NCBI GenBank assembly: GCA_965262565.1 | Contig: CBDHFQ010000041.1 | Span: 124,001 to 188,000 of the forward strand | Length of the DNA stretch: 64,000 nt | From: CBDHFQ01 sp965262565 | Lineage (GTDB): Bacteria > Bacteroidota > Bacteroidia > J057 | Direction: 5' to 3' | Shown: positions 26,767 through 35,198 of the stretch, piece by piece | How positions within the stretch are numbered: the first letter of the stretch is position 1 | Layout: every line of letters begins with the position of its first letter | Notes under the pieces: generated by a model | The model's database searches: none | Seen by the model: only the letters and a program-made list of their open reading frames with translations | What the model was told of the DNA's origin: nothing | Translations under genes and position numbers: made by a program

Positions 26767-27399
26767 ATGCCTAAACTAATTACTGAAATAAGAAGGTTCG
26801 TTATTAATGAACTCAAGATAGATGATAAGGGGACAATTAATCTTTTACTTTCTGATGCTGAAATTCCCAAAGCCAAAATTGCTGACAGCCCACAAGTAAC
26901 TAGCTATTGGCAAAATGTTTTAAGTTATTCTGATGAAGTGGGCAAGCTTGAGAAGTTGCTAAATGTGCTCATGGACGAGAGGGGATTGAGAAAACCGGAT
27001 GAAGAATTTACGACCAAAGAAAAAGGCCATAAAAAGAAGATTGAAGGTTTTATTGGCCGAATCAAAGCAGAAGAACATGTTCATAAAGTTAACGATCAAG
27101 ATATCGAAGATGATTTAGAATTAAGTCATGAAGATCGGATCAAATCTATTCGCAACTTTATTTCAGGTACAGATAATTTATTAGAAGGTATAGGGAAAAT
27201 GCAAAAATTAGTGAATGAAGTTCCTCAATTAACTTCGTTGGAAGGAGATGTGATTAATCTGGCAGGTCGTATCAACTTTTTACATCGTCAACAAACTAGT
27301 GGCGTAATCGGTAGAGAGGATTTTATGATCGAACGCAATCGACTCAGAAATGCAATTATTTCTACGCTGGACCGAATGAATACCTACTTGCAATTTTAG
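26767..27399 (+). CDS. EAD1-EAD11 adaptor-like protein
   Basis: This small cytoplasmic protein of 210 residues starts at the ATG at 26767; a TTG six bases earlier is less likely. Its first ~73 residues align with the EAD1 of the trypsin protease (DAEIPKAKI against DAGIPKGGI, then YWQNVL against NWHSII). A basic and acidic linker follows (about 80-123). Residues 124-210 align with the protease's EAD11 (GVIGREDFMIERNRLRNAI against GKIDRKEATIERNNIRHSL). It has the same domain order as the protease N-terminus but no catalytic domain. It is divergent from the subtilase-protease operon and converges tightly (2 bases) with the VWA gene. Most likely it is an adaptor or antagonist that binds the protease through like-with-like EAD contacts. 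Confidence 0.8.
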   Translation: MPKLITEIRRFVINELKIDDKGTINLLLSDAEIPKAKIADSPQVTSYWQNVLSYSDEVGKLEKLLNVLMDERGLRKPDEEFTTKEKGHKKKIEGFIGRIKAEEHVHKVNDQDIEDDLELSHEDRIKSIRNFISGTDNLLEGIGKMQKLVNEVPQLTSLEGDVINLAGRINFLHRQQTSGVIGREDFMIERNRLRNAIISTLDRMNTYLQF

Positions 27400-27401
27400 T
27401 T

Positions 27402-28586
27402 TCAAACCAGTGCACGCACCATTGGTAACAATTCTTTTAAACTCTCGACATTATGAACCGGAGCAAATACATCTGTGTAGGGTAAAGCGGTTTTCATTCC
27501 TTTTACTTCCGCTTTAAACGCTGGATTACCCGCCAAGGGATTCAACCACATAACTCCTCCCGCTTTTCGTTGGATTTCGTTCATATATTGTGCCAATAGG
27601 TCGATATCGCCCGTATCCCATCCATCGCTCAACACAATCACTACCGTACGAGAGTTAATCTGCCTTTGCCCATACTTCTCCCAAAAGCTTTCCAAACAGG
27701 CACCTATTCTCGTTCCTCCAGACCAACCTGGAACAGCATCTTTTAACTCGCTGAGGACAGTGGTAAATTCCTGTTGTTGGAGCTGAGGCGTAATGCGGTA
27801 TAATTGAGTGCTAAATACGTACGTTTCGATGTGCTTAAAAACGTGATGGAAGCCATATAGGAATTGTAGGAAAAATCGACTGTAGAGATCCATAGATTTA
27901 CTTACATCGCAAAGAACAATTAGCTTAATGGGTTTGCGTTTCTTTCTTCTGTAGCTGAGTTCCAATATGTCGTTGCCACGCCTCAAATTACGTCTTAAGG
28001 TCTTCCTCAAGTCAAATAATTGAGCGTGAGGATGTACTTCATATCTTCTTTTATATCGTCGCGCCAAGGTTCTCGCCATTGTTCGAACTAATTGGACGAC
28101 TTCCTGAATATCTTCGCCTTTAAAGGAGGAAAAATCTTTGGTGCTCAGAGATTCTCCGGCCGAATACGTAGCTGCTTCAATATCGGATTCCTCCTCTCGA
28201 TGACCGTGTAACCAGTTTTTTAAAGAAATAAAAGCATCGACGGCCGGGCTACCTTCTTCTTGTTGGGCTGAGGAGGAATGTTCTTCCAGTTCCTCTCCCT
28301 GTTTTCGCTTGGCATCCACCGCTCTTTTTAGCTCATTCCAATATTGAGGATAGTAGGTGTCGAATAATTGTTGTTCTGCGGGAGATCGCGTCCAAACAGT
28401 GCGAAGAGATAGTTGCATAAGGTCTTGATCATCCACCGTTTGCATAGTTAATACCCGAAGACCATCAGATAATTCAGAAGGGCCTATCATCATTCCCTTA
28501 GCACGAAGATAACGTCCCAATGCCAGAATATTTTCACTCAGACTGGTGCGTCTTCTAATGTATAATGCCTCGTCCTGTTTATTCAT
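27402..28586 (-). CDS. VWA domain CoxE-like protein
   Basis: This 394-residue cytoplasmic protein has a von Willebrand factor A domain in its C-terminal half. The metal-ion-dependent adhesion motif is visible as DVSKSMD at about 210-220, with a later Thr in the WSGGTRIG segment and Asp in LSDGWDTGD. The N-terminal half has the long arginine-rich helical region (ARTLARRYKRRYEVHP) typical of CoxE/VWA-containing maturation partners. With MoxR it usually forms a chaperone or maturation pair for molybdenum hydroxylases. The ATG overlaps the end of the MoxR gene by 8 bases (28579-28586), so the two are translationally coupled. Confidence 0.9.
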   Translation of the reverse strand: MNKQDEALYIRRRTSLSENILALGRYLRAKGMMIGPSELSDGLRVLTMQTVDDQDLMQLSLRTVWTRSPAEQQLFDTYYPQYWNELKRAVDAKRKQGEELEEHSSSAQQEEGSPAVDAFISLKNWLHGHREEESDIEAATYSAGESLSTKDFSSFKGEDIQEVVQLVRTMARTLARRYKRRYEVHPHAQLFDLRKTLRRNLRRGNDILELSYRRKKRKPIKLIVLCDVSKSMDLYSRFFLQFLYGFHHVFKHIETYVFSTQLYRITPQLQQQEFTTVLSELKDAVPGWSGGTRIGACLESFWEKYGQRQINSRTVVIVLSDGWDTGDIDLLAQYMNEIQRKAGGVMWLNPLAGNPAFKAEVKGMKTALPYTDVFAPVHNVESLKELLPMVRALV

Positions 28587-29478
28587 GCATTCTGGAGGTA
28601 ACTTTCATTTGCTCGAATAATTCTGAGAGGGATAATTGGGTTTCTCTGATGTCCTGCCAATCTTTTAAGACCACGCCTAAGGTTTGTTCTACCAGTTCCT
28701 TATCTAAATGGTCAATATGCAATCCTGCTAAAGCGGTGGCCCAATCCAGGGTTTCAGCAATTCCCGGGACTTTTTCTAACCGTTGCTTTCGTACGATCTG
28801 CATAAAACGACAAATTTCTTCAGCTAATCTGGCATCTATGTGGGGAACTTTTTTTTGGACAATGCGGAGTTCCTTGGCATAATCGGGATAATCAATCCAG
28901 AGGTACAAGCATCTTCTTCTCAGAGCTTCTGATAATTCTCTGACTCTATTACTGGTAACTACCACTCTGGGAATGTAGGTGGCTGGAATAGTGCCAATCT
29001 CAGGAATACTGATTTGCCAATCTGAGAGTACTTCCAGCAAAAAACTCTCGAATTCTTCTTCTGCCCGATCTATTTCGTCTATGAGTAATACGGCAGGTTG
29101 GTGATGGGTAATCGCCTGTAACAAAGGACGCTTTAGGAGAAACTTTTCACTAAATAGATTTTCCTCTTTTTCCTCTAAGGTTTTATCACTGCCTTCTTCC
29201 AGTTTGAGGTGAAGTAGTTGGCGCTGGTAGTTCCATTCATACAGGGCGTGATAGGCATCTAGTCCTTCATAACATTGGAGGCGGATAAGATCTGTTTGCT
29301 GTGCTTTAGCTAACACCTTGGCAATTTCCGTTTTTCCCACTCCTGCAGGTCCTTCAATGAGTAGCGGCTTATCGAGCTGGATAGATAAAAACAGGGACAT
29401 GATAATCTGGGGTTCACTAATGTATCCCTCTTCTTCTATCATGGATTGGATTCGCAAATAATCCGGATGTTCAATCAT
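28579..29478 (-). CDS. MoxR family AAA+ ATPase (CoxD-like)
   Basis: This 299-residue AAA+ ATPase has Walker A GPAGVGKTE at about 39-48 and Walker B VLLIDEIDRA at about 128-138, with sensor and arginine-finger segments further on (VVVTSNRVRELSEALRRRC). In the Cox system the MoxR-like CoxD is needed for insertion of copper and sulfur at the CoxL active site. Here it sits downstream of the hydroxylase subunits and directly upstream of the VWA gene. A strong terminator-like hairpin separates it from coxM, so part of its transcription may be independent. Confidence 0.92.
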   Translation of the reverse strand: MIEHPDYLRIQSMIEEEGYISEPQIIMSLFLSIQLDKPLLIEGPAGVGKTEIAKVLAKAQQTDLIRLQCYEGLDAYHALYEWNYQRQLLHLKLEEGSDKTLEEKEENLFSEKFLLKRPLLQAITHHQPAVLLIDEIDRAEEEFESFLLEVLSDWQISIPEIGTIPATYIPRVVVTSNRVRELSEALRRRCLYLWIDYPDYAKELRIVQKKVPHIDARLAEEICRFMQIVRKQRLEKVPGIAETLDWATALAGLHIDHLDKELVEQTLGVVLKDWQDIRETQLSLSELFEQMKVTSRMHE

Positions 29479-29498
29479 AAATGCTGACTTATGCGCAG

Positions 29499-29539
29499 AA
29501 AAAAATACACACAGCGAACGATTAAGAACGCTGTGTGTA
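29499..29539 (-). terminator. Rho-independent terminator between CoxM-like and MoxR genes
   Basis: TACACACAGCG (29506-29516) and CGCTGTGTGTA (29529-29539) are perfect 11-bp complements with a 12-base loop, read on the minus strand just after the CoxM-like stop. The hairpin is followed by seven T on that strand (29499-29505). It is the clearest terminator in the window. It lies inside the same-strand cluster, between hydroxylase subunits and the MoxR gene, so it would attenuate read-through into the maturation genes. Confidence 0.85.
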
Positions 29540-29554
29540 AGCTAACTCATAACA

Positions 29555-30421
29555 TTATAATCTTGCGACGGCTTCTTTAATAGCGCGTTCTGCAAGAACC
29601 TTTGCCAAATGTTTTCTATAGGCTAATGAAGCAAAATTATCATTTAAGATGTCTACCTCTTCTGCTGCATGTTGAGCGGCAGCATGAATATTCTCATCAC
29701 TAAGCGTTTTGCCTTCTAATGCCTGTTCTACCTTCGTATCTCTGAAAGCAGTACTGCTGACAGAATTAAAGGATACACTAATCTTATCACAAGTGCTATG
29801 TGCATCCTTAGCCATCAACATGACAGCGCATCCTACAATGGCATAGCGAGATGCGGACTGCATAAATTTTTGATAGCTGGAACCGAAGGTACCGTTGATC
29901 AGTGGAAATCTGATTTCTGTAACTAATTCGTTTTCTGCTAAATCGGTATAAAACAGTCCTTTAAAGAAGTCTTTTACCGGGAGAATCCGTTCCCCTGTAG
30001 GACCATGAATGACAATAGACGCATCACAAACATAAAGAATGGCAGGATAGTCTGCTGCGGGATCAGCATGGGCTAATGCTCCTCCTATTGTTCCCTTATT
30101 CCGCACCTGCATATCCCCAATAAGATCTGCAGATTCAGGGAGAATGGGTAGGTGTTGTTGTAAGATGTCTGAATGTGCTATTTGGTCATGTGTGGTACAT
30201 GCTCCTATAGCGATATATCCAGCTTCTTTTCTGATATAACTTAGATCTTCAATCTTAGAGATATCAATCAGCACATCTGGAGAGCTCAACCTCAATTTCA
30301 TCGCAGGAATTAAACTGTGGCCTCCTGCAAGAATTTTAGCATCTCCATCGTGTTCAACTAATAAATTGATGGCTTCCTGGGCCGTGCTGACTTTTTTATA
30401 TGTGAATGGTGATGGTACCAT
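29555..30421 (-). CDS. FAD-binding subunit of molybdenum hydroxylase (CoxM-like)
   Basis: This 288-residue flavoprotein subunit of the xanthine dehydrogenase/CO dehydrogenase family has the FAD motif AGGHSLIPAMK at about 32-42 and TIGGALAHADPAADYP at about 110-125, both diagnostic. Electrons pass from the molybdenum centre through the [2Fe-2S] clusters to this FAD. It lies 55 bases after the large-subunit gene in the S-L-M order typical of Cox and related operons. The protein has normal length and no obvious defect. Confidence 0.93.
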   Translation of the reverse strand: MVPSPFTYKKVSTAQEAINLLVEHDGDAKILAGGHSLIPAMKLRLSSPDVLIDISKIEDLSYIRKEAGYIAIGACTTHDQIAHSDILQQHLPILPESADLIGDMQVRNKGTIGGALAHADPAADYPAILYVCDASIVIHGPTGERILPVKDFFKGLFYTDLAENELVTEIRFPLINGTFGSSYQKFMQSASRYAIVGCAVMLMAKDAHSTCDKISVSFNSVSSTAFRDTKVEQALEGKTLSDENIHAAAQHAAEEVDILNDNFASLAYRKHLAKVLAERAIKEAVARL

Positions 30422-30476
30422 AATTTGTTAAAAATTCATTGATAGTGAAAATGATAGAAAAATAGAACGCCTATCC

Positions 30477-32876
30477 TTAGTGAGAAGCTCCATTGGCTCC
30501 GTTAGCTCCATTGTGTTGGTGCATCGCCATCCACACTCTTTCTGGCGTTGCAGGCATAGGAACGTCTCTTACACCTAGGTGAGCCAGGGCATCTACGATG
30601 GCATTGATTACTGCAGGGGTAGAACCAATGGTACCAGCTTCTCCAGCCCCTTTCACTCCTAAAGGATTATGTGGGCAAGGAGTGACAGTGCGATCGACCT
30701 CAAACATAGGCAGATCATCGGCTCTAGGCATGGTGTAATATAAATACGAACCACTTGTCAATTGACCCTCTTCATCGTAAATCGCTCCTTCCAATAATGC
30801 CTGACCTATTCCTTGGGCAATACCCCCATGAATCTGACCATCTACGATCATCGGATTGATTACATTTCCTACATCATCAACAGCCACAAAACGTTTGATC
30901 GTTACGTGTCCTGTTAAGGGATCTATTTCTACAATGCAAATATGTGCACCAAAAGGATAGGTAAAGTTAGTAGGATCATAAAAGCTGGAAAAATCCATTC
31001 CTGGCTCCAGATTTTGTGGATAGTCGTGTGGTACATAAGCCGTTAGTGCTATGTCTCCAAAGCTGATAGACTTATCCGTTCCCTTTACGTTCCAACTTCC
31101 ATTAGCAAATTCCAAATCTTCTTCCGCCGCTTCTAGTTTATGAGCTGCAATTTTAGCTCCTTTCTCCAAAATCTTGTCCAGACTTTTAACGATGGCTGTA
31201 CCTCCTACTGCTAAACTACGCGAACCATAAGTTCCCATTCCAAAAGCTACGGATTCTGAATCTCCATGAACGATTTCCACATCTTCCATATTAATTCCCA
31301 ATCTGTCGGCTACAACCTGAGCGAAAGTCGTTTCATGTCCCTGTCCATGTGAATGTGCACCGGTATATACAGATACTTTTCCTGTAGGTTGGACCCTCAC
31401 TTGTGCGGACTCGTAAAGACCTGCCCGAGCACCTAATGATCCTACGACAGCAGATGGAGCGATACCACAAGCTTCTATATAGGTCGAAAACCCTATTCCC
31501 AATAATTTTCCTTCTTTTCTAGCCTCAGCCTGCTCTTTTCTGAAACTATCGTAATCGATCATATTCATGGCCTTTTTCAATACTTCATGGTAGTTGCCAC
31601 TATCATACTGCAAGGCCACCTGAGTAACGTAGCCTGCTTCTTCAACGCCATCAAAAGGAGGGATAAAGTTTTGTAAGCGTAATTCAGCAGGATCTCTTTT
31701 CATTTCAATCGCTGCAGTATCCATTAGGCGCTCTAGTAGATATGTTGCTTCGGGACGTCCAGCACCTCTGTAAGCATCCACGGGAGTAGTATTAGTAAAT
31801 ACCCCTTTTAGATCAATGTGAATTGCTGGGGTAGTATATAATCCCTGTAATAGAGTTCCATGTAAATAGGTTGGAACCGCTGGGCCAAAGGTTGAAAGAT
31901 AAGCTCCTAAATTAGCTATCGTCTCCACCCTTAACGCCATCACATTTCCTTCCGCATCAAATCCCATTTCTGCTTTAGTAATATGATCTCTACCATGAGC
32001 ATCAGTTAAAAAGCTCTCGCTTCTTTCTGCCGTCCACTTGACTGGGCGATGGATTTGTTTGGAACACCAGGTAACCAGAGCTTCTTCAGTATAGTGAGGG
32101 ATTTTACTTCCAAATCCTCCTCCTACATCTGGCGAAATTACGTGAACCTTATGTTCAGGAATACCAAGAACAAAGGCCGACATAAGTAAGCGAATCAAAT
32201 GAGGATTTTGAGAACTGGTATAGAGCGTATATTTGTCCCTTGCCGGATCAAAATCTCCTATAGCACTTCTAGGTTCTATCGCATTGGGAATGACCCGTTG
32301 ATTTTCGAAGGTTAAGGTAGTGATATGATGAGCCTTGGCCATTGTCTCATCTGTTTTTACCTTATCACCAAGTTCCCAATCAAAAGCCAGATTGGAATCC
32401 AGGCCTTCATGAATAATGGGGGCATCTCCTTTTACCGCATCTGTTCCTTTGACCACGGGGGGTAACTCTTCCCATTCAATCATAATCATATCTCCTGCAT
32501 CTCTGGCTGTTTTTCTATCTTCGGCTATGACTACCGCTACGCCATCTCCTGCATAAAGGGATTTATCAGCTACCAACAGGGGATGAGGAGGTTCATTCAT
32601 GGTATTGCCATTTTTAAAATTGACCTGCCATCCGGTAGGAACGCCATTGACGCCTGACTCTTTGATATGTTGGCCTGTGAAAACGGCGACTACTCCATCC
32701 ATTGCTTCGACTGCGGATGTATCGATAGATAGTATTTTCGCATGCGCGTAAGGACTTCTAACGATGTAAGCATAGGTCATATGGGGAAGAACGATATCAT
32801 CTGTATATTTTCCTCTTCCAGTGATGAATCGCTTATCTTCCACTCTTTTAACGGATTGTCCGATGAAACTAGCCAT
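30477..32876 (-). CDS. Molybdopterin-binding large subunit, CoxL form II-like
   Basis: This 799-residue catalytic subunit of a molybdenum-containing hydroxylase has the two-part molybdopterin-binding fold (GGGFGSK near 252-258) and a GAGEAG segment near the C-terminus containing the conserved catalytic Glu. The active-site loop at 368-374 reads AYRGAGR. That marks form II of the family, not the AYRCSFR of true aerobic CO dehydrogenase, so CO is unlikely to be its main substrate. Possible substrates include purines, aldehydes or N-heterocycles, and the sequence does not decide. The ATG overlaps the small-subunit gene by 8 bases. A Gly/Asn-rich tail (about 788-799) ends the protein. Confidence 0.93.
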   Translation of the reverse strand: MASFIGQSVKRVEDKRFITGRGKYTDDIVLPHMTYAYIVRSPYAHAKILSIDTSAVEAMDGVVAVFTGQHIKESGVNGVPTGWQVNFKNGNTMNEPPHPLLVADKSLYAGDGVAVVIAEDRKTARDAGDMIMIEWEELPPVVKGTDAVKGDAPIIHEGLDSNLAFDWELGDKVKTDETMAKAHHITTLTFENQRVIPNAIEPRSAIGDFDPARDKYTLYTSSQNPHLIRLLMSAFVLGIPEHKVHVISPDVGGGFGSKIPHYTEEALVTWCSKQIHRPVKWTAERSESFLTDAHGRDHITKAEMGFDAEGNVMALRVETIANLGAYLSTFGPAVPTYLHGTLLQGLYTTPAIHIDLKGVFTNTTPVDAYRGAGRPEATYLLERLMDTAAIEMKRDPAELRLQNFIPPFDGVEEAGYVTQVALQYDSGNYHEVLKKAMNMIDYDSFRKEQAEARKEGKLLGIGFSTYIEACGIAPSAVVGSLGARAGLYESAQVRVQPTGKVSVYTGAHSHGQGHETTFAQVVADRLGINMEDVEIVHGDSESVAFGMGTYGSRSLAVGGTAIVKSLDKILEKGAKIAAHKLEAAEEDLEFANGSWNVKGTDKSISFGDIALTAYVPHDYPQNLEPGMDFSSFYDPTNFTYPFGAHICIVEIDPLTGHVTIKRFVAVDDVGNVINPMIVDGQIHGGIAQGIGQALLEGAIYDEEGQLTSGSYLYYTMPRADDLPMFEVDRTVTPCPHNPLGVKGAGEAGTIGSTPAVINAIVDALAHLGVRDVPMPATPERVWMAMHQHNGANGANGASH

Positions 32877-33372
32877 GTATATTTTGTGTTTGAGGTTGTT
32901 CTTGTAATTTCTTAGCAGCGTATTGAATAGATTTGACGATATTATGGTACCCTGTGCAACGACAGTAATTACCTTCTATCCCTTCCCGAATTTCCTGCTC
33001 GCTTGGATGGGGATTTCTTGATAGAAGATCTACTGCTGTCATAATGATGCCTGGCGTACAAAAGCCGCATTGTAATCCATGTTGTTCTTTGAATCCTTCT
33101 TGTAGTGGATGTAGATGACCATTAGGTCCTGGAGCAAGTCCTTCTATGGTGAGAATTTCACATCCGTCCGCCTGAGCGGCAAACATAGTACAAGATTTTA
33201 CTGCTTTACCATCGATCAGTACAGTACAAGATCCACAACTGCTGGTATCGCACCCTACATGTGTACCTGTTAGCCTTAATTGATCTCTGAGAAAGTTTAC
33301 TAACAGCTCCCGAGGATCTACTTCCTCCTGATACTGTTTGTTGTTAATGTTTACTTCAATAGGTATGCTCAT
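32869..33372 (-). CDS. [2Fe-2S] iron-sulfur subunit (CoxS-like)
   Basis: This 167-residue small subunit carries two [2Fe-2S] clusters. The plant-ferredoxin-type cluster uses the Cys of CDTSSCGSC (about 39-47) plus CTMF downstream, and the second uses CGFCTPG (about 102-108) and CRCTGY (about 137-142). It passes electrons from the molybdenum centre to FAD. It is the first gene of the S-L-M operon. The promoter should lie in the 351 bases upstream of 33372. Confidence 0.95.
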   Translation of the reverse strand: MSIPIEVNINNKQYQEEVDPRELLVNFLRDQLRLTGTHVGCDTSSCGSCTVLIDGKAVKSCTMFAAQADGCEILTIEGLAPGPNGHLHPLQEGFKEQHGLQCGFCTPGIIMTAVDLLSRNPHPSEQEIREGIEGNYCRCTGYHNIVKSIQYAAKKLQEQPQTQNIHG

Positions 33373-33723
33373 AAATCCTTCAATTTAAGATTGGGATATG
33401 TTAAGATGGGTTTTGTAAAATATTCGATCTAGCAAAGGTATTATCAAATAGGACCTACTTGTGTTTACTATACTGCTCGATAAGAAGAATGGCTTGACGA
33501 ATGAATCGAAGTAATAAGGGATATGGAAAGAAAAATTAGGCTTTATTCTTGATCCAATGTATTGTGGGAGATGCCAGATTCTATCAATAGACTTTTGGCA
33601 ATAAAAAGTCGTGTCTTTTAGCATAAGTACTAAGTAGTAGTTCCAATAAATACTGAAATTAATATATGAACTTTCCCTACAATATACAAAGCAGCTATAT
33701 CAATTAGCTTCCAGAAACTTCCA
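33373..33723. other. 351-base intergenic region upstream of the Cox-like operon
   Basis: This AT-rich spacer lies between the HAD gene (same strand) and the first subunit gene. It should carry the promoter of the molybdenum hydroxylase operon. One 79-residue open frame exists at 33385-33624 but has no recognisable domain or start context, and I do not call it. No clear hairpin, operator or RNA was seen. Confidence 0.4.
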
Positions 33724-34395
33724 CTAGTTTTTGCCTAAGTCAGAAAGCGAACTGATAATTTCATCTGGAAGATATTCCATAGCTTCCATCATCTGATTGT
33801 GCCTATTCAGCCATATTACTCTAAAACCGAAGGATTTGGCCCCAACTACATCCCATCTGTTGGTGGAAACGAAACAGATTTCCTCTTTCGATAATTTCAA
33901 ATATTTCTCAGCTAGAGCATAGACGACAGGTGTTGTTTTAAACGTCTTTACTTCATCAGCGCTTAGGATGACATCGAATGAATTACTTAATTGGTTATAA
34001 TGAACAGCTTTCTCCAGCATCGGTTTGTCTGCATTGGATAGAATAGCTAGCTGGTGACTTTTCCTTAAAGTGGCTAATATGTCAGGAATTTCTTCGAAGA
34101 CCGATAATTTTAGATAGTGCTCCATTAGGTCATCTACAATTTCTTCGGAGACGTGTAAGGAAAGAACAGTACACGTATAAATGAGGGCCTCTCTGGTAAC
34201 TACGCTAAAAGGTTGATACCTGCCCATCATAGCTCTTAGCCAGGTATACTCTAATTGTTTCCCACGCCAAATTTCTCCAAAACGCTGGGCGTGAAGTCCG
34301 ACGTGATACTCTAGTCTATCCTGAACAGAGGCTATATCAAATAGAGTACCATAAGCATCAAAAACGATAGCTTTGGTTTGATCGAGAAGTTTCAT
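33724..34395 (-). CDS. Haloacid dehalogenase type II family hydrolase
   Basis: This 223-residue HAD-superfamily hydrolase has motif I FDAYGTLFD (nucleophile Asp, about 12-20), motif II SNADKP at about 128, a Lys in KTFKTTP for motif III, and motif IV region STNRWDVVGAKSFG. Its arrangement is that of L-2-haloacid dehalogenase (type II), which hydrolyses carbon-halogen bonds through an aspartyl ester. Many family members are generic phosphatases, so the substrate is uncertain. The gene follows the broken SDR gene by 30 bases and probably belongs to the same transcript. Confidence 0.88.
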   Translation of the reverse strand: MKLLDQTKAIVFDAYGTLFDIASVQDRLEYHVGLHAQRFGEIWRGKQLEYTWLRAMMGRYQPFSVVTREALIYTCTVLSLHVSEEIVDDLMEHYLKLSVFEEIPDILATLRKSHQLAILSNADKPMLEKAVHYNQLSNSFDVILSADEVKTFKTTPVVYALAEKYLKLSKEEICFVSTNRWDVVGAKSFGFRVIWLNRHNQMMEAMEYLPDEIISSLSDLGKN

Positions 34396-34425
34396 AGTAT
34401 ATTGACCTTATAAGGACAATATACA

Positions 34426-35143
34426 CTAAATTGCCTGATGATTGAAGGGCTGTATGACCATTTCTGATACTACTCCTGAAGAAGGTTGCTGACACAAAAA
34501 CCAAATAGCTCTGGCAGCCTCTTTTGCAGTAATAAATTTGTTTCTCTGTACTCTTAAATCAATATCATCCCAAAAAGGTGAATCTACCCCTCCCAGATAC
34601 AGGTTCGTAATTCTGATATCCGTGCGTTTTAATTCTTCTCTAACCGATTTGAGCATTCCATTTAACCCATATTTTGAGGCTGCATAGGCGGTCGCTCCAG
34701 ACATAGGCGTCTTCCCAAGTACTCCAGGAATATTAATTACCATCCCTTTTTTCACTGCTTTCATAGGAGGTAAAAAATGTTTCAGCAAGATAAAGGGACC
34801 TAGAAGATTTGCATTCAGGGTTTGGCTAAATTCCTCTACGCTTAATTTTTCTAGACGGCTTGATAATTCCTATGCCCACAGCATTAATCAATACATCGAG
34901 TTGGTCTATTTGTTCATGTATGTTTGCTGCTGCCGTTGCTACCTGATCTTCCCTGCAGATATCTACGGTAAAACATCTATGAGCTGGTACCTCTAATTGT
35001 GTTTGGATTTCTCTGAGCAATGTAGCATCCCTTCCGGTAATAAATAGATTGGCTCCTGATTGCTTTAGCATTTTAGCCGTTTCCGATCCTATTCCCCCGG
35101 TAGCTCCTGCTACTAAAATGTTTTTATTCTGTATAATTTCCAT
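34426..35143 (-). pseudogene. Short-chain dehydrogenase/reductase split by a single-base frameshift
   Basis: Two adjacent frames together encode one ordinary SDR of about 240 residues. The first frame (35143 down to 34826) carries the NAD(P)-binding GATGGIG and ends soon after NAVGIGIIKPSRK. The second (from about 34850 down to 34426) continues with SVEEFSQTLNANLLG, then the catalytic Tyr and Lys in YAASK. The break is at a run of five A on the minus strand (T5 at 34846-34850); removing one base restores the reading frame. It may be a sequencing or assembly indel, or a recent real mutation. The fragments are otherwise intact and well conserved in pattern, and the gene lies between a transporter and a HAD hydrolase gene on one strand. 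Confidence 0.85.
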
Positions 35144-35198
35144 AAATATTAGTCAACTTGTATGAGCATAACAGTAGAAAAGCTAAGTTGTTCAATCT

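Noticed and set aside
30477..32876. True aerobic CO dehydrogenase
   Set aside because: The active-site loop is AYRGAGR rather than AYRCSFR.
33385..33624. 79-residue open frame upstream of the Cox-like operon
   Set aside because: No domain, ordinary composition of random AT-rich DNA, and it lies where the operon promoter should be.
34826..34870. Programmed frameshift in the SDR gene
   Set aside because: No typical slippery heptamer and no reason for recoding in this family; a homopolymer indel explains it better.
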